The notes below the pieces were generated by a model that had not been told where the DNA came from, did not search any database, and saw nothing but the letters and a program-made list of their open reading frames with translations. The position numbers and the translations under genes are program-made. DNA of 22,614 nucleotides from Bacillota bacterium. Its GTDB lineage: Bacteria > Bacillota > Clostridia > Lachnospirales > Cellulosilyticaceae. The DNA is taken from the NCBI GenBank assembly GCA_023410675.1, contig JAEYPM010000052.1, positions 1 through 22,614 of the forward strand, given 5' to 3'. Positions 15,334 to 22,614 of the stretch are shown here, one piece after another (within the stretch, counting starts at the first letter, position 1; the number at the start of each line of letters is the position of its first letter).

Positions 15334-18279
15334 TTGCGAGCAAGAAGAAAAATTTTAAGTTTACTTTTAGTAGTAACATTAATGATGACAACACTGCCAG
15401 CACAACTATTTGCAACAGAAGAGATACCTAACCAAATGCCAATACAGAAAGTAGACAAGCTAAACACAGAAACAACAACACCAGCAGGGGTAGAAGTAAA
15501 TCAACCAGTAATTTTTACTGGCAATGGATTTGAAGCAGAATTTAAAGTGGTAAGTAAGTGGCCGGGAGCTTTTAATGGTATAATAAGTATTAAGAATAAT
15601 ACTGATAAAACTATTGAAGACTGGACTTTGGAGTTTGACTTTGATAGGAATTTACAGCAATTTTGGACAGCTCAGATAGAAAGCCATGAAGGAAATCATT
15701 ATGTGATAAAAAATGCAGGTTGAAATGCTAATATTAACCCAGGACAGACACTTGAATTAGGTTTTGCAGGCAATCCTGGCAATGTAAATACAGCTCCTAC
15801 TAATTATAATCTGACTCAATTTCAGCAACTAACAGAGAAAGATTACTTAATAGATTCTGATGAGGATGGGCTACTAGACGAATTCGAAAATATAATAGGA
15901 TCTTCTCCTACTAAAGTAGATACAGATGAAGATGGTTTATCAGATTCATATGAGTATTATCAATTAACTTCAAGCCCAATTAAGCAAGATACAGATAATA
16001 ATGGGATATCTGATGCAGATGAAGATTTTGATGCAGATGGATTATCTAATTTACATGAGTATATAAAAGGAACCAATCCATGTTATAGTGATACAGACAA
16101 TGATGGCTTAATAGATGGGGAAGAAGAACGTTATGGAGTTGATCCTTTAGTATATGATACTGATAAAGATGGATTATCTGATGGTGATGAGGTACTACTT
16201 GGGCTTGATCCTTCAAATGCTGATACAGATGGTGATGGAATATTAGATTCCAAAGAAAAAATATATCAAACAGTTACTCAGCCTATTTCACAAGAAGAAA
16301 GTCCAGCTGTTACAAAGGTTGAAGTAAGTTTTGAAGGAAATGGGAATATACAAAAGACTACTAGAATAACAAATACATATAATATAGATTTACAGTCTAC
16401 AGACGTAGTAGGCTTAGTAGGTGTCCCTGTTGATATTCATGTTGATTCAGAATTTGATAAAGCTAAGCTTACTTTTACATATGATGAAAGCTTATTAGGG
16501 GATACAGAAGAAGATGATTTGGCAATTATGTGGTATGATGAAGAAGATCCATGGTATCATTTGTTAGATAGTAAAGTAGACAAGGCGAATAATACAGTTA
16601 GTGTTACGACAACTCACTTTAGTACTTATTTATTAGTAGATAAGAAACAATGGAAGGCAGCATGGGACGTAATATTAGATTATAGAGGAGAGACAAATCA
16701 AGCAAATTCTTTTGACATAGCTTTTGTATTAGATGAGTCAGGGAGTATGTATGAAACGCCTTATAAAAATGTTCAAGAGGGTACAAAATATTTTATAGAC
16801 ATGTTAGGTGAGAAAGATAGAGCTACAGTTATTAGTTTTGATGACACAGCGAAATGTAGAATGTTTGTAACTAATGATAAAGATTTTTTAAAGAATGCAG
16901 TAGATAAACAAGGTAGTTGGGGAGGAACAAATATAGCGGTTGGAATAGAAGAAGGAATAACACAATTGCTAAAAGCAAGTACGAATAGTGCAAATAAGAA
17001 GATAATGATATTAATTACAGATGGGTATGGCTCATCTGACACACAAAATGCAATAAAACTTGCGGTTGAAAACAATATAAATATTTTTACAATAGGGATA
17101 GGTACTGGTGTAAATAGTACATTACTTGAACTTATAGCAAAAGAAACAGGAGGGAAGTATTATCAGATCAATAGTACTGATGATCTGTTAAATATATTAT
17201 ACTTTATTCAAAATGGAACAGTAGCAGACTATGATCCTACAGATAATGATAATGATGGTATACCAGACGTGTTAGAAACCGTAGGAATGAGGCTTACAAA
17301 TGGGAAGATTATTTACTCGAATCCTAAGAATGATGACTCAGATTGGGATACAATAAAAAATGGACAAGAAATGGTCTTAGTAAATCAATCCATTTCAGAA
17401 GAAAATGACACGGGAAAAAAGATAGATGGCAAGCCTGTCGGTAGATATTTTATTATGTATAGTCATCCAGAAAGGGAAGATAGTGATTATGATGGATTAA
17501 ATGATATAGAAGATCCTTCTCCACTACAATCTCACGGAAGGGATAGGTTTCAAAAGGTTAATAGCTTCGATTATAAACCAGGAAATTATATAGTTGAAAA
17601 TAATAAAAGGGAAAGTGATAGGGTTTGGAATACAGTAGATAACTATGATTATCTCGAAATTGAAAAAATACATAGTAATGCACGCCTTTCCTCACTTGCA
17701 CCAGGAATGCCAGTTGCACGTAAGTTCTTAAATAATTATTTGGGAGACAATGTAGCAGGTGTGAGTATGTATATTGATTATTATTTGATGAATAATTTTT
17801 CAGAGTGTATTGAGGATACTAACAATGCTAAAGCTCATTTTAGAAAAAATATGAATAATATGTTACAGGCTGCGGAATTAATGGTTTTAGATAATGAAAC
17901 GGCATACGTTTCAACCGTCAATAGCGTGAACGGTGTGATTGTAACATCATCTTTAAGTGATGTACAGGAGGATCCAAATTGGTGGTTTTCTGTAGGCAAT
18001 GCTTCAGGAGATATGGTTGGTAGAATAAAACGTACAGGGAACAAATATACTATGGAACTAAAATATTATGTGCATGACTTTTATAATTGGGAGAAGGATG
18101 GTGATAAACCGGGTGGTTTTGTAACAGATGGAGAAATGTATATATTACATACTGTAGGCTGGGCAAAGCAATATGAGATAGAAGCATTAGTCACAACTAC
18201 AATTTCTTGGTCAAAAGGAGAAAGACTAGATGAGAATCTGAGAGGAGTAAGTATGACTAAATTAAAAGATATTAAATAG
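15334..18279 (+). pseudogene. Secreted CBM2-like / Ca-repeat / vWA protein, interrupted by one in-frame TGA
   Basis: A single open frame of 981 codons broken only by TGA at codon 130 (15721-15723). Start TTG with AGGGGGAG upstream. Order: signal peptide (1-27); CBM2-like module (about 50-160: WPGAFNGIISIKNN, DWTLEF, QFWTAQ, VIKNAG-stop-NANINPG, LGFAG); six calcium-binding DxDxDG repeats (175-309); a beta-rich domain ending in HFSTYLLVD; vWA domain with complete MIDAS (Asp467-x-Ser469-x-Ser471, Thr532, Asp563); further DNDNDG and DSDYDG repeats; and an unrecognised C-terminal domain (about 735-981). The stop replaces the conserved CBM2 Trp (TGG to TGA). Downstream reading is intact, so the change is recent, a sequence error, or read through. 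An ATG at 16519 has no ribosome-binding site. Likely a secreted adhesin or effector that binds fibre or cell surface. Confidence 0.75.
15856..16260 (+). repeat. Six thrombospondin-3-like calcium-binding repeats
   Basis: Within the interrupted secreted-protein gene, codons 175-309 encode DSDEDGLLD, DTDEDGLSD, DTDNNGISD with DFDADGLSN, DTDNDGLID, DTDKDGLSD and DTDGDGILD. These acidic EF-hand-loop-like units form rigid calcium-stabilised spacers between modules in secreted proteins. Confidence 0.8.
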
Positions 18280-18330
18280 TATTTTGTTATATAAAATAAG
18301 GGTGTATAAGGATAATAAATTTAAAGATGG
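18276..18330 (+). repeat. Imperfect ~55-bp repeat, copy A
   Basis: From the stop codon of the vWA gene onward this segment aligns to 18734-18790 with only a few substitutions and small gaps. Shared blocks include ATAGTATTTTGT and GGATAATAAAT. It precedes the decayed gene, whereas copy B precedes the intact membrane protein gene, as if each gene came with the same leader. Confidence 0.55.
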
Positions 18331-18407
18331 TTATATAGCACAATTAATTTTTAGGAAGTAGTATATATGTATATTTTGACAAAAATTAAATAAAGGAACA
18401 TGTAATA

Positions 18408-18740
18408 GAAGAATTAATCAGAATAGACAGTTGCTTTATGACATAAAGGAATATTGTTACAATTAATGGAGAATAAAATTATCTTACAAATAAGTCATAC
18501 TATAAGAAGGTAGATGAAGAGGATATCGCAAAGTTTGATATTTTATTTAAATCACTAGGATATGTAGGAATATACCATACTAAAGAGACTATTATTTTTT
18601 ATCATAAATTAAATAAGTCGAAAGAGATGAGCATTATTTACAACATCTAGGAGATAAACCTAGGGGGCTTATAATGAAAAGCTAGGAGATGGATGAAGTT
18701 ATGATTGGATACAGTACGACTATTAATGAAAAGATAGTAT
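18408..18740 (+). pseudogene. Decayed gene of unknown function in the island
   Basis: One frame (codons starting at 18408) reads EELIRIDSCFMT, stop, RNIVTINGE, stop, then 57 open codons with the core YYKKVDEEDIAKFDILFKSL and GYVGIYHTKETIIFYHKL, ending at TAG 18648. After it, other frames continue plausibly with HLGDKPRG and then AYNEKLGDG-stop-SYDWIQYDY. Two nonsense codons and at least two frameshifts therefore disrupt what looks like an ORF of about 110 or more residues. The product is not recognised; it is not clearly related to the two paralogs that follow. The 518-base interval 18280-18797 holds this relic and the flanking repeats and nothing else I can support. Confidence 0.5.
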
Positions 18741-18790
18741 TTTGTCTTATAAAAAATAATGTAGTATACGGATAATAAATATAAAGGGGA
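18734..18790 (+). repeat. Imperfect ~55-bp repeat, copy B
   Basis: Counterpart of 18276-18330. It ends in AAAGGGGA, the ribosome-binding site of the next gene; copy A has a degraded AAAGATGG at the same place. Confidence 0.55.
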
Positions 18791-18797
18791 TGATACA

Positions 18798-19361
18798 GTG
18801 AAATCAAGATGGTTACATACTACTTTTAGTATCATTAAGAAGATCGTACTTGTAGTAAGTATTACAGTTGGAGGGTTACATTTAGTTGGTTTGATTGCTC
18901 AGTATACAATAGGTGGCCCATGGCCAAAAAGTGTCAGACTAAAAAACTTAACAGAAGAACAGGTTGCACTTGTAAAAAACGAGATAAAATTTGATTTACC
19001 ACCAAATGCTACAGTTATAGGTTTTAGCTGTGGTTTGGGACATGACTCGAGAAGTGTAGCATGTATTTCTGGAATTACAGATGTGGATGAATTTGTAGAA
19101 TATTATGCACATATGACTAATATTGAGCATGGTACGAAACGTCAACATTATTCAAAAACATTTGATTTATATATTGATCAGTGTATTGCCTATTATGGTG
19201 ATAATACATTAAGAGATGCAAATGATAAAAAAATGGTAGTCTATTATACATATAATGATACGTTATATGTGGAAATATCAACTTTATCATTATATGAAAA
19301 AGATACATATAAACTATTTAATTTTAATGTTTTTTATAGGTTGATGTTAGGAATTGATTAA
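18798..19361 (+). CDS. Membrane-anchored protein of unknown function, paralog 1
   Basis: The 187-residue protein starts at GTG 18798 with AAAGGGGA 7 bases upstream. A basic N-terminus (MKSRWLHTTFSIIKK) and one hydrophobic helix (about 16-38) predict a single-pass membrane anchor with the remainder outside. The soluble part has LKNLTEEQVALVKNEIKFDL, GITDVDEFVEYYAHM, a Cys in DQCIAYYGDN and VVYYTYNDTLYVEISTLSL. The same features recur in order in the next gene, so the two are tandem paralogs of one family I do not recognise. It lies behind a secreted vWA protein gene and a decayed gene. Tandem paralogs in this position often are immunity proteins for a toxin, which is only inference here. Confidence 0.65.
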   Translation: MKSRWLHTTFSIIKKIVLVVSITVGGLHLVGLIAQYTIGGPWPKSVRLKNLTEEQVALVKNEIKFDLPPNATVIGFSCGLGHDSRSVACISGITDVDEFVEYYAHMTNIEHGTKRQHYSKTFDLYIDQCIAYYGDNTLRDANDKKMVVYYTYNDTLYVEISTLSLYEKDTYKLFNFNVFYRLMLGID

Positions 19362-19509
19362 AACGCACATAAAAATAGAATGTTTATAGTACAAAATTAT
19401 TGATTTTGTTGTAGGAAATGTTATGATTTATCTTGTAATTTATTTTTCTTAAATGATTATAAGGGGAAGTATTTTGGGATCTGAAAGGAAATTTAGTAGG
19501 AGGAATAAC

Positions 19510-20052
19510 TTGACATCCAAAAAGAGCATATTTTTACCATTTACTATAATAATTAGTATAGTGTTAATCCTTATAATTATATATATGATGTATATGTTTG
19601 TTCAAGTAAAGATACATTTTTCAAATGCATCAGTGACAAAACTGAAAGGTCCAGTTGTGTTAACAAATTTAACACCTAACGAAATTAGAATTCTACAAGA
19701 AGAATTAGTTTTCGAGATTCCTGAAGGGGCAGAAGTAGTAGGAGCTGAATATGAACAAAGCACAAGCGTTTGCTTGAAAGGAATTACAAATGTAGATGAA
19801 TTTATCAAAGATTATGCCTTTGTAGAAGGATTAGAAGAAAGAGATGATTCTTACTACTCTTCTATACAGAAATTAAACTTTGAATTAGTTGATTGTTATT
19901 ACTTTGGTGCAAATGTAAAAGAAGATTATATCAGTCTTAGATACATAGTTGGCTATTATCATAATAATGTATACTATGTTGAACTCAGTAGAACAGGTAT
20001 TACTAAAGAAGAAACTTATGATATGTTTTTTAACAAGCAAGAAATAAAATAA
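19510..20052 (+). CDS. Membrane-anchored protein of unknown function, paralog 2
   Basis: The 180-residue protein starts, in my reading, at TTG 19510, because a perfect AGGAGG (19498-19503) lies six bases upstream and the N-terminus then matches paralog 1 in length. In-frame starts at 19474 (TTG after AAGGGG) and 19453 (ATG) are alternatives. One long hydrophobic helix (about 8-32) precedes the soluble part. Shared features with paralog 1: LTNLTPNEIRILQEELVFEI against LKNLTEEQVALVKNEIKFDL, GITNVDEFIKDYAFV against GITDVDEFVEYYAHM, DCYYFGAN against QCIAYYGDN, VYYVELSRTGITKEETYDMF against LYVEISTLSLYEKDTYKLF. Clear homology but considerable divergence implies an old duplication. Function unknown; an immunity or sensor-type envelope protein are options. 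Confidence 0.65.
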   Translation: MTSKKSIFLPFTIIISIVLILIIIYMMYMFVQVKIHFSNASVTKLKGPVVLTNLTPNEIRILQEELVFEIPEGAEVVGAEYEQSTSVCLKGITNVDEFIKDYAFVEGLEERDDSYYSSIQKLNFELVDCYYFGANVKEDYISLRYIVGYYHNNVYYVELSRTGITKEETYDMFFNKQEIK

Positions 20053-20272
20053 GTTGCAACACTTGAGTAGATAGTTAATTATCTTTATTAAAGATCGCTT
20101 CATTATTTGGTAATAAAAATGAATTGTGATCTATATAAAATAACGAAACTTAAGGTGATTATAAAGTAGTGCTTTAGGTGGAAACATAACAGTGCCAAGC
20201 ATAGAAATGAAGTATTATGAAATAAAACGGTAAGAAGAATAATATAGTAATCATTAAAGAAATAAAAATATC
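20053..20272. other. Non-coding right part of the island
   Basis: No full gene. A 22-codon fragment SSALGGNITVPSIEMKYYEI, followed by KR and a stop (about 20170-20233, plus strand), directly follows an in-frame TAA and looks like the worn C-terminal end of a lost gene, but it is too short to identify. Confidence 0.3.
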
Positions 20273-20303
20273 GCTCTAAGATGTAATGATCTTAGAGCTT
20301 TTT
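20273..20303 (+). terminator. Terminator at the right end of the island
   Basis: GCTCTAAGAT (20273-20282) pairs perfectly with ATCTTAGAGC (20289-20298) around a 6-base loop, followed by five T. It would end the transcript of the island genes. Confidence 0.8.
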
Positions 20304-20309
20304 GATTGT

Positions 20310-20318
20310 TGACACCTA
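20310..20318 (+). promoter_or_regulatory. TGACACCTA motif near the right end of the island
   Basis: Third copy of the nonamer found twice near the left end, in the same orientation, 109 bases inside the right direct repeat. Candidate integrase arm-type site by position. Confidence 0.4.
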
Positions 20319-20427
20319 CCACTGATTATAAATAGTAGAAACAATATTCTAATTAATAATAAAAACGTAATGTTTTCAAGGGCTTAAAATAATATAGTGT
20401 TTATATTGGAACTATTAATACTTAAAA

Positions 20428-20476
20428 ATCAGACTCTTAATCTGAGGGTTCTGGGTTCGAGTCCCAGATGGCTCAT
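20428..20476 (+). repeat. attR-like direct repeat (tRNA-Lys 3' half copy)
   Basis: Copy of 14750-14798 with one substitution (T20450). It lacks the acceptor 5' strand and D arm, so it is not a functional tRNA. Joined to the 5' part at 14725-14749 it would recreate an intact tRNA-Lys whose terminator lies directly behind, at 20485. Confidence 0.85.
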
Positions 20477-20484
20477 AACAAAAT

Positions 20485-20529
20485 AAGAGGTAGGTACTTG
20501 TTATCAAAGGATACGTGTACTTACCTCTT
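20485..20529 (+). terminator. Hairpin downstream of the original tRNA-Lys locus
   Basis: AAGAGGTAGGTAC (20485-20497) pairs with GTACTTACCTCTT (20517-20529) with one G-U, followed by TTATTAG. It is nine bases after the right tRNA copy, the right place for the terminator of the pre-insertion tRNA gene. Confidence 0.6.
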
Positions 20530-20589
20530 TTATTAGTGTTTAGAATTGTATTTACAGAATTTACTATGCAAAATATAGTAAAGTAAAAT

Positions 20590-20626
20590 AAAAAATAAAA
20601 GTGTCATTCATGATAAGAATGGCACT
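20590..20626 (-). terminator. Terminator of the S1-domain gene
   Basis: AGTGTCATTC (20600-20609) pairs with GAATGGCACT (20617-20626), one G-U. On the minus strand it is followed by TTTTATTTTTTATTTT, a good U-tract 34 bases beyond the stop. Confidence 0.75.
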
Positions 20627-20659
20627 CTTATGATAGTTTCCATTGACTACTATATAAAA

Positions 20660-21022
20660 TCAGCGGTTAAGACGTTTGTTGATATCAGTTTGACGATCAT
20701 TAGATAATTTCATAAAGTCTTTTAAAAGATTTTCAAAAGATTCCTGAGGATTTTCTTTTTTCGCAGGTTTTTTCTCACTTACTTTTGCTTCCTTAATTGA
20801 AAGAGATATTTTGCCTTTTTCATCATCAATGCTTAATACTTTAACTTTAACCTTGTCCCCAACATTAATGGCACCATTGATATCAGCTAGATACCCTTGA
20901 GTAATGTGAGAAATATGAACGAGACCTTGAGTTGTTTCATCTAAAGAGACAAATGCACCAAAAGGTTTAACACCCGTTACAGTTCCTTCAATAATTTGAC
21001 CTACTTGAAATTTTTCCGACAT
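20660..21022 (-). CDS. S1-domain RNA-binding protein (YugI/general stress protein 13-like)
   Basis: The 120-residue leftward protein has one S1 OB-fold RNA-binding domain at about 5-75. The S1 landmarks are VGQIIEGTVTGVKPFGAFVS, GLVHISHI, NVGDKVKVKVLSIDDEKGKISLS. A charged tail (KVSEKKPAKKENPQ) and a helix (ESFENLLKDFMKLSNDRQ) complete it. It matches the small single-S1 proteins of Firmicutes that associate with ribosomes or RNA; exact role is unknown. ATG start with AGGAG 8 bases upstream. The stop is TGA, evidence that UGA is a normal stop in this genome. It is divergent from recJ and has its own terminator. Confidence 0.85.
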   Translation of the reverse strand: MSEKFQVGQIIEGTVTGVKPFGAFVSLDETTQGLVHISHITQGYLADINGAINVGDKVKVKVLSIDDEKGKISLSIKEAKVSEKKPAKKENPQESFENLLKDFMKLSNDRQTDINKRLNR

Positions 21023-21055
21023 GACAACACTCCTATTAGAATAAATAACGAACTT

Positions 21056-21084
21056 ATTATATCATAACTTCCACGATAATGTAT
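21056..21084 (-). promoter_or_regulatory. Extended -10 promoter of the S1-domain gene
   Basis: On the minus strand TGA-TATAAT (hexamer 21061-21056), an extended -10, 34 bases upstream of the start; the -35 region is weak. Confidence 0.5.
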
Positions 21085-21105
21085 ACATATTTAGAAAAAT
21101 AAATG

Positions 21106-21134
21106 ATTTAATGATGTATAGAAAGTGATATAAT
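21106..21134 (+). promoter_or_regulatory. Extended -10 promoter of recJ
   Basis: TGA-TATAAT (hexamer 21129-21134), an extended -10, 43 bases upstream of the recJ start; the -35 region (ATTTAA) is weak. The same TGATATAAT core is used on the opposite strand for the S1 gene. Confidence 0.5.
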
Positions 21135-21176
21135 AGATTTTGTAAAATAGTGACATAAAAGAAATGAGGTAGGTAA

Positions 21177-22614
21177 ATGTTACCTAATTTATACAAATGG
21201 AGAATAGATGATGAAGGCTATCAGAAAAATATGGTACAGAAGATCCTTGAAAAACGTGGTATTGTAACAGATGAAGAGGTGTACAATTATTTAAATCCAG
21301 ATAGAAACAATTTGCATTCCCCTTATTTACTTAATGAAATGAAAAAGGCTGTTGATAGAATTGATTTATCTCTTAAGAATATGGAAGAGATTGTTATTTA
21401 TGGAGACTATGATGTAGATGGCATTACAAGTACATCTATTTTATATATGTTTTTAAAGAGTCAAGGTTATAAGGTAAGCTATTATATACCAGATAGGCTG
21501 AGTGAAGGTTACGGACTCAATCAAGGGGCTTTAAAAGAAATTGCTCAAACTTCGAAACTAGTGATTACTGTAGATACAGGAATAGCTGCCGTAGAGGAAG
21601 TAAAATATGCAAAAGAGCTTGGGCTTGATATCATCATCACAGATCACCATGAGTGCCAAGAACTATTGCCAGAGGCATATTGCATTATTAATCCAAAAAG
21701 AAACGATAGTACTTATCCATTTAAGTATCTAGCAGGAGTTGGTGTAACCTTTAAACTTATCCATGCTTTAGCAATAGAGCATCAAGTTGAAGATCAGATT
21801 TGGCAGTATACAGACATTGTTGCATTAGGTACGGTTGCTGATATAGTATCTTTATCAGGTGAAAATAGAATTTTAGTGCATATGGGCCTAAATTTACTGC
21901 AAGATACAAAAAATATTGGTCTTAAAGAGCTTATTGCACTAGTTAATACAAATGGAAAGAATACTAAGATTACAACCCAAACGATAGGCTATCAAATAGG
22001 TCCTAGAATCAATGCTTCTGGAAGATTAAGTGATGCCAAAATAGGGGTAGAATTATTAATTACTAGAGACTTAGAAAAAGCGAAAGAATTAGCTAAGTTA
22101 CTTGATAGTGAAAATAAAAAGCGTCAAGAAATGGAGATAGCTATTATAGAAGAAGCAGAAAAATACATCAAGCAGCATATTAATAAGGACGAGCAAAAAG
22201 TTTTTGTTATAGCAGGTCAAAACTGGCACCATGGTGTTATAGGGATAGTTGCTTCACGCATTATGAACAAATACTATAGACCAGTTATTGTACTCTCTGA
22301 AGAAGAAGGGATTTTATCAGGCTCTGCTAGAAGTATTGAAGGTTTTAGTATTTTTGAGGCATTAAGTGTATGTAAAGATTACTTAGTAAAGTTTGGTGGA
22401 CATGATATGGCAGCAGGTCTTACGCTTGATAGAGAAAAGTTAGAGATGTTTACTGAAGAAATAAATGCCTATGCCAATAAAGTAATCGATGAAGAGATGC
22501 TGATTCCAAAACTTAGTATTGATTCAGTGTTAGAAGTAAGTGACATTCATGAGGACTTATATCAAAAACTTGAACGTTTGGAGCCCTTTGGTGTAGATAA
22601 TCCTAAAGTGACTT
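21177..22614 (+). CDS. recJ: Single-stranded-DNA-specific exonuclease RecJ (5' part, truncated by window)
   Basis: RecJ degrades single-stranded DNA 5' to 3' in recombination and mismatch or base-excision repair. The 479 codons present are open to the window edge. DHH-family metal motifs are complete: YGDYDVDGITS (Asp77, Asp79, Asp81), VDTG (Asp133), DHHE (Asp156, His157, His158), and VALGTVADIVSL. The DHHA1 nucleic-acid-binding part follows with QIGPRINASGRL, GIVASRIMNKYYRPVIVL, SGSARSI and KFGGHDMAAGLTL. The last readable residues (LERLEPFGVDNP) belong to the C-terminal RecJ OB domain, so only the tail is missing. ATG start with GAGG 7 bases upstream. It normally follows secF in this Clostridia block; here the island lies between. 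Confidence 0.95.
   Translation, partial: MLPNLYKWRIDDEGYQKNMVQKILEKRGIVTDEEVYNYLNPDRNNLHSPYLLNEMKKAVDRIDLSLKNMEEIVIYGDYDVDGITSTSILYMFLKSQGYKVSYYIPDRLSEGYGLNQGALKEIAQTSKLVITVDTGIAAVEEVKYAKELGLDIIITDHHECQELLPEAYCIINPKRNDSTYPFKYLAGVGVTFKLIHALAIEHQVEDQIWQYTDIVALGTVADIVSLSGENRILVHMGLNLLQDTKNIGLKELIALVNTNGKNTKITTQTIGYQIGPRINASGRLSDAKIGVELLITRDLEKAKELAKLLDSENKKRQEMEIAIIEEAEKYIKQHINKDEQKVFVIAGQNWHHGVIGIVASRIMNKYYRPVIVLSEEEGILSGSARSIEGFSIFEALSVCKDYLVKFGGHDMAAGLTLDREKLEMFTEEINAYANKVIDEEMLIPKLSIDSVLEVSDIHEDLYQKLERLEPFGVDNPKVT

Larger units (their letters stand above)
14750..20476 (+). mobile_element. Genomic island integrated in tRNA-Lys, no integrase visible
   Basis: Bounded by a 49-base direct repeat with one mismatch (14750-14798 and 20428-20476), covering the anticodon arm through the 3' end of tRNA-Lys. 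This is the classic attL/attR footprint of a tyrosine-integrase element. Inside are one long secreted-protein gene, a decayed gene and two paralogous membrane protein genes, all rightward. TGACACCTA motifs lie near both ends. No integrase, excisionase or replication gene, intact or as a recognisable remnant, can be read in the non-coding stretches. It is therefore either a deletion relic or an element moved by an integrase supplied in trans. The host order secF-tRNA-recJ is interrupted by it. Confidence 0.8.

Noticed and set aside
15721..15723. UGA read as tryptophan or selenocysteine genome-wide
   Set aside because: Two intact genes in the window (epimerase at 6413 and S1 protein at 20660) end in TGA, and Trp is written TGG elsewhere. 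The replaced residue is a Trp rather than a Cys, and I see no obvious selenocysteine-insertion hairpin just after the stop.
15856..16260. CRISPR-like or non-coding tandem repeats
   Set aside because: The periodicity comes from codons for DxDxDG calcium-binding units within one open frame; the DNA repeats are imperfect and spacing varies.
16519..18279. A separate gene starting at the ATG at 16519
   Set aside because: The frame is continuous with the upstream half, there is no ribosome-binding site before 16519, and the ATG falls inside a beta-rich domain. It is the downstream part of the interrupted gene.
20428..20476. A second tRNA-Lys gene
   Set aside because: Only the anticodon arm to the 3' end is present; the acceptor 5' strand and D arm are missing, so no cloverleaf forms.

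Overview
The window is AT-rich, low-GC Gram-positive DNA from a Clostridia-type bacterium. The best marker is the block PHP phosphoesterase / small membrane protein / SCIFF peptide / SCIFF radical SAM maturase / secD / secF / recJ, a grouping typical of Clostridia. A family-2-like cellulose-binding module and an intact FliB-type gene fit a motile, plant-fibre-associated member of the Lachnospirales (a Cellulosilyticum-like organism is my guess, not shown by the sequence). Ribosome-binding sites are strong (AAGGAGG-like). UGA is a normal stop here: two intact genes, the epimerase at 6413 and the S1 protein at 20660, end in TGA.

Left part, 1-9000: a housekeeping and accessory mix. It holds the first 13 codons of a leftward gene, a secreted stalk-domain protein, a SufS-like cysteine desulfurase, a FliB-like Cys-cluster methylase and a GNAT acetyltransferase. 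A leftward patatin-like lipase follows, then a rightward SLC45/GPH-type sugar transporter whose end overlaps a leftward LacX-like aldose epimerase. The epimerase lies behind an ABC-F ATPase gene. An 11-bp perfect inverted repeat sits just upstream of the ABC-F ribosome-binding site.

Middle, 9000-14800: the Clostridia core block. A leftward PHP-domain enzyme is followed by a four-helix membrane protein, then scfA (45-residue SCIFF precursor, here with seven rather than six cysteines). A strong terminator comes next, then scfB (radical SAM/SPASM maturase), secD and secF with its own promoter, and finally tRNA-Lys(CTT).

Right part, 14750-20476: a compact 5.7-kb genomic island in the 3' half of the tRNA-Lys gene. 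It is bounded by a 49-bp direct repeat (one mismatch), with TGACACCTA motifs near both ends, but I can see no integrase. Its cargo is one long secreted-protein gene (signal peptide, CBM2-like module, calcium-binding repeats, vWA domain with complete MIDAS, unrecognised C-terminal domain). This gene is cut by a single in-frame TGA exactly where CBM2 modules have a conserved cellulose-binding Trp. Behind it lie a decayed gene and two paralogous small membrane proteins. The layout resembles a secreted effector followed by an immunity-type gene array, but that is inference.

Beyond the island lie the terminator that presumably served the uninterrupted tRNA gene, a leftward S1-domain RNA-binding protein, and the first 479 codons of recJ, which runs off the window.
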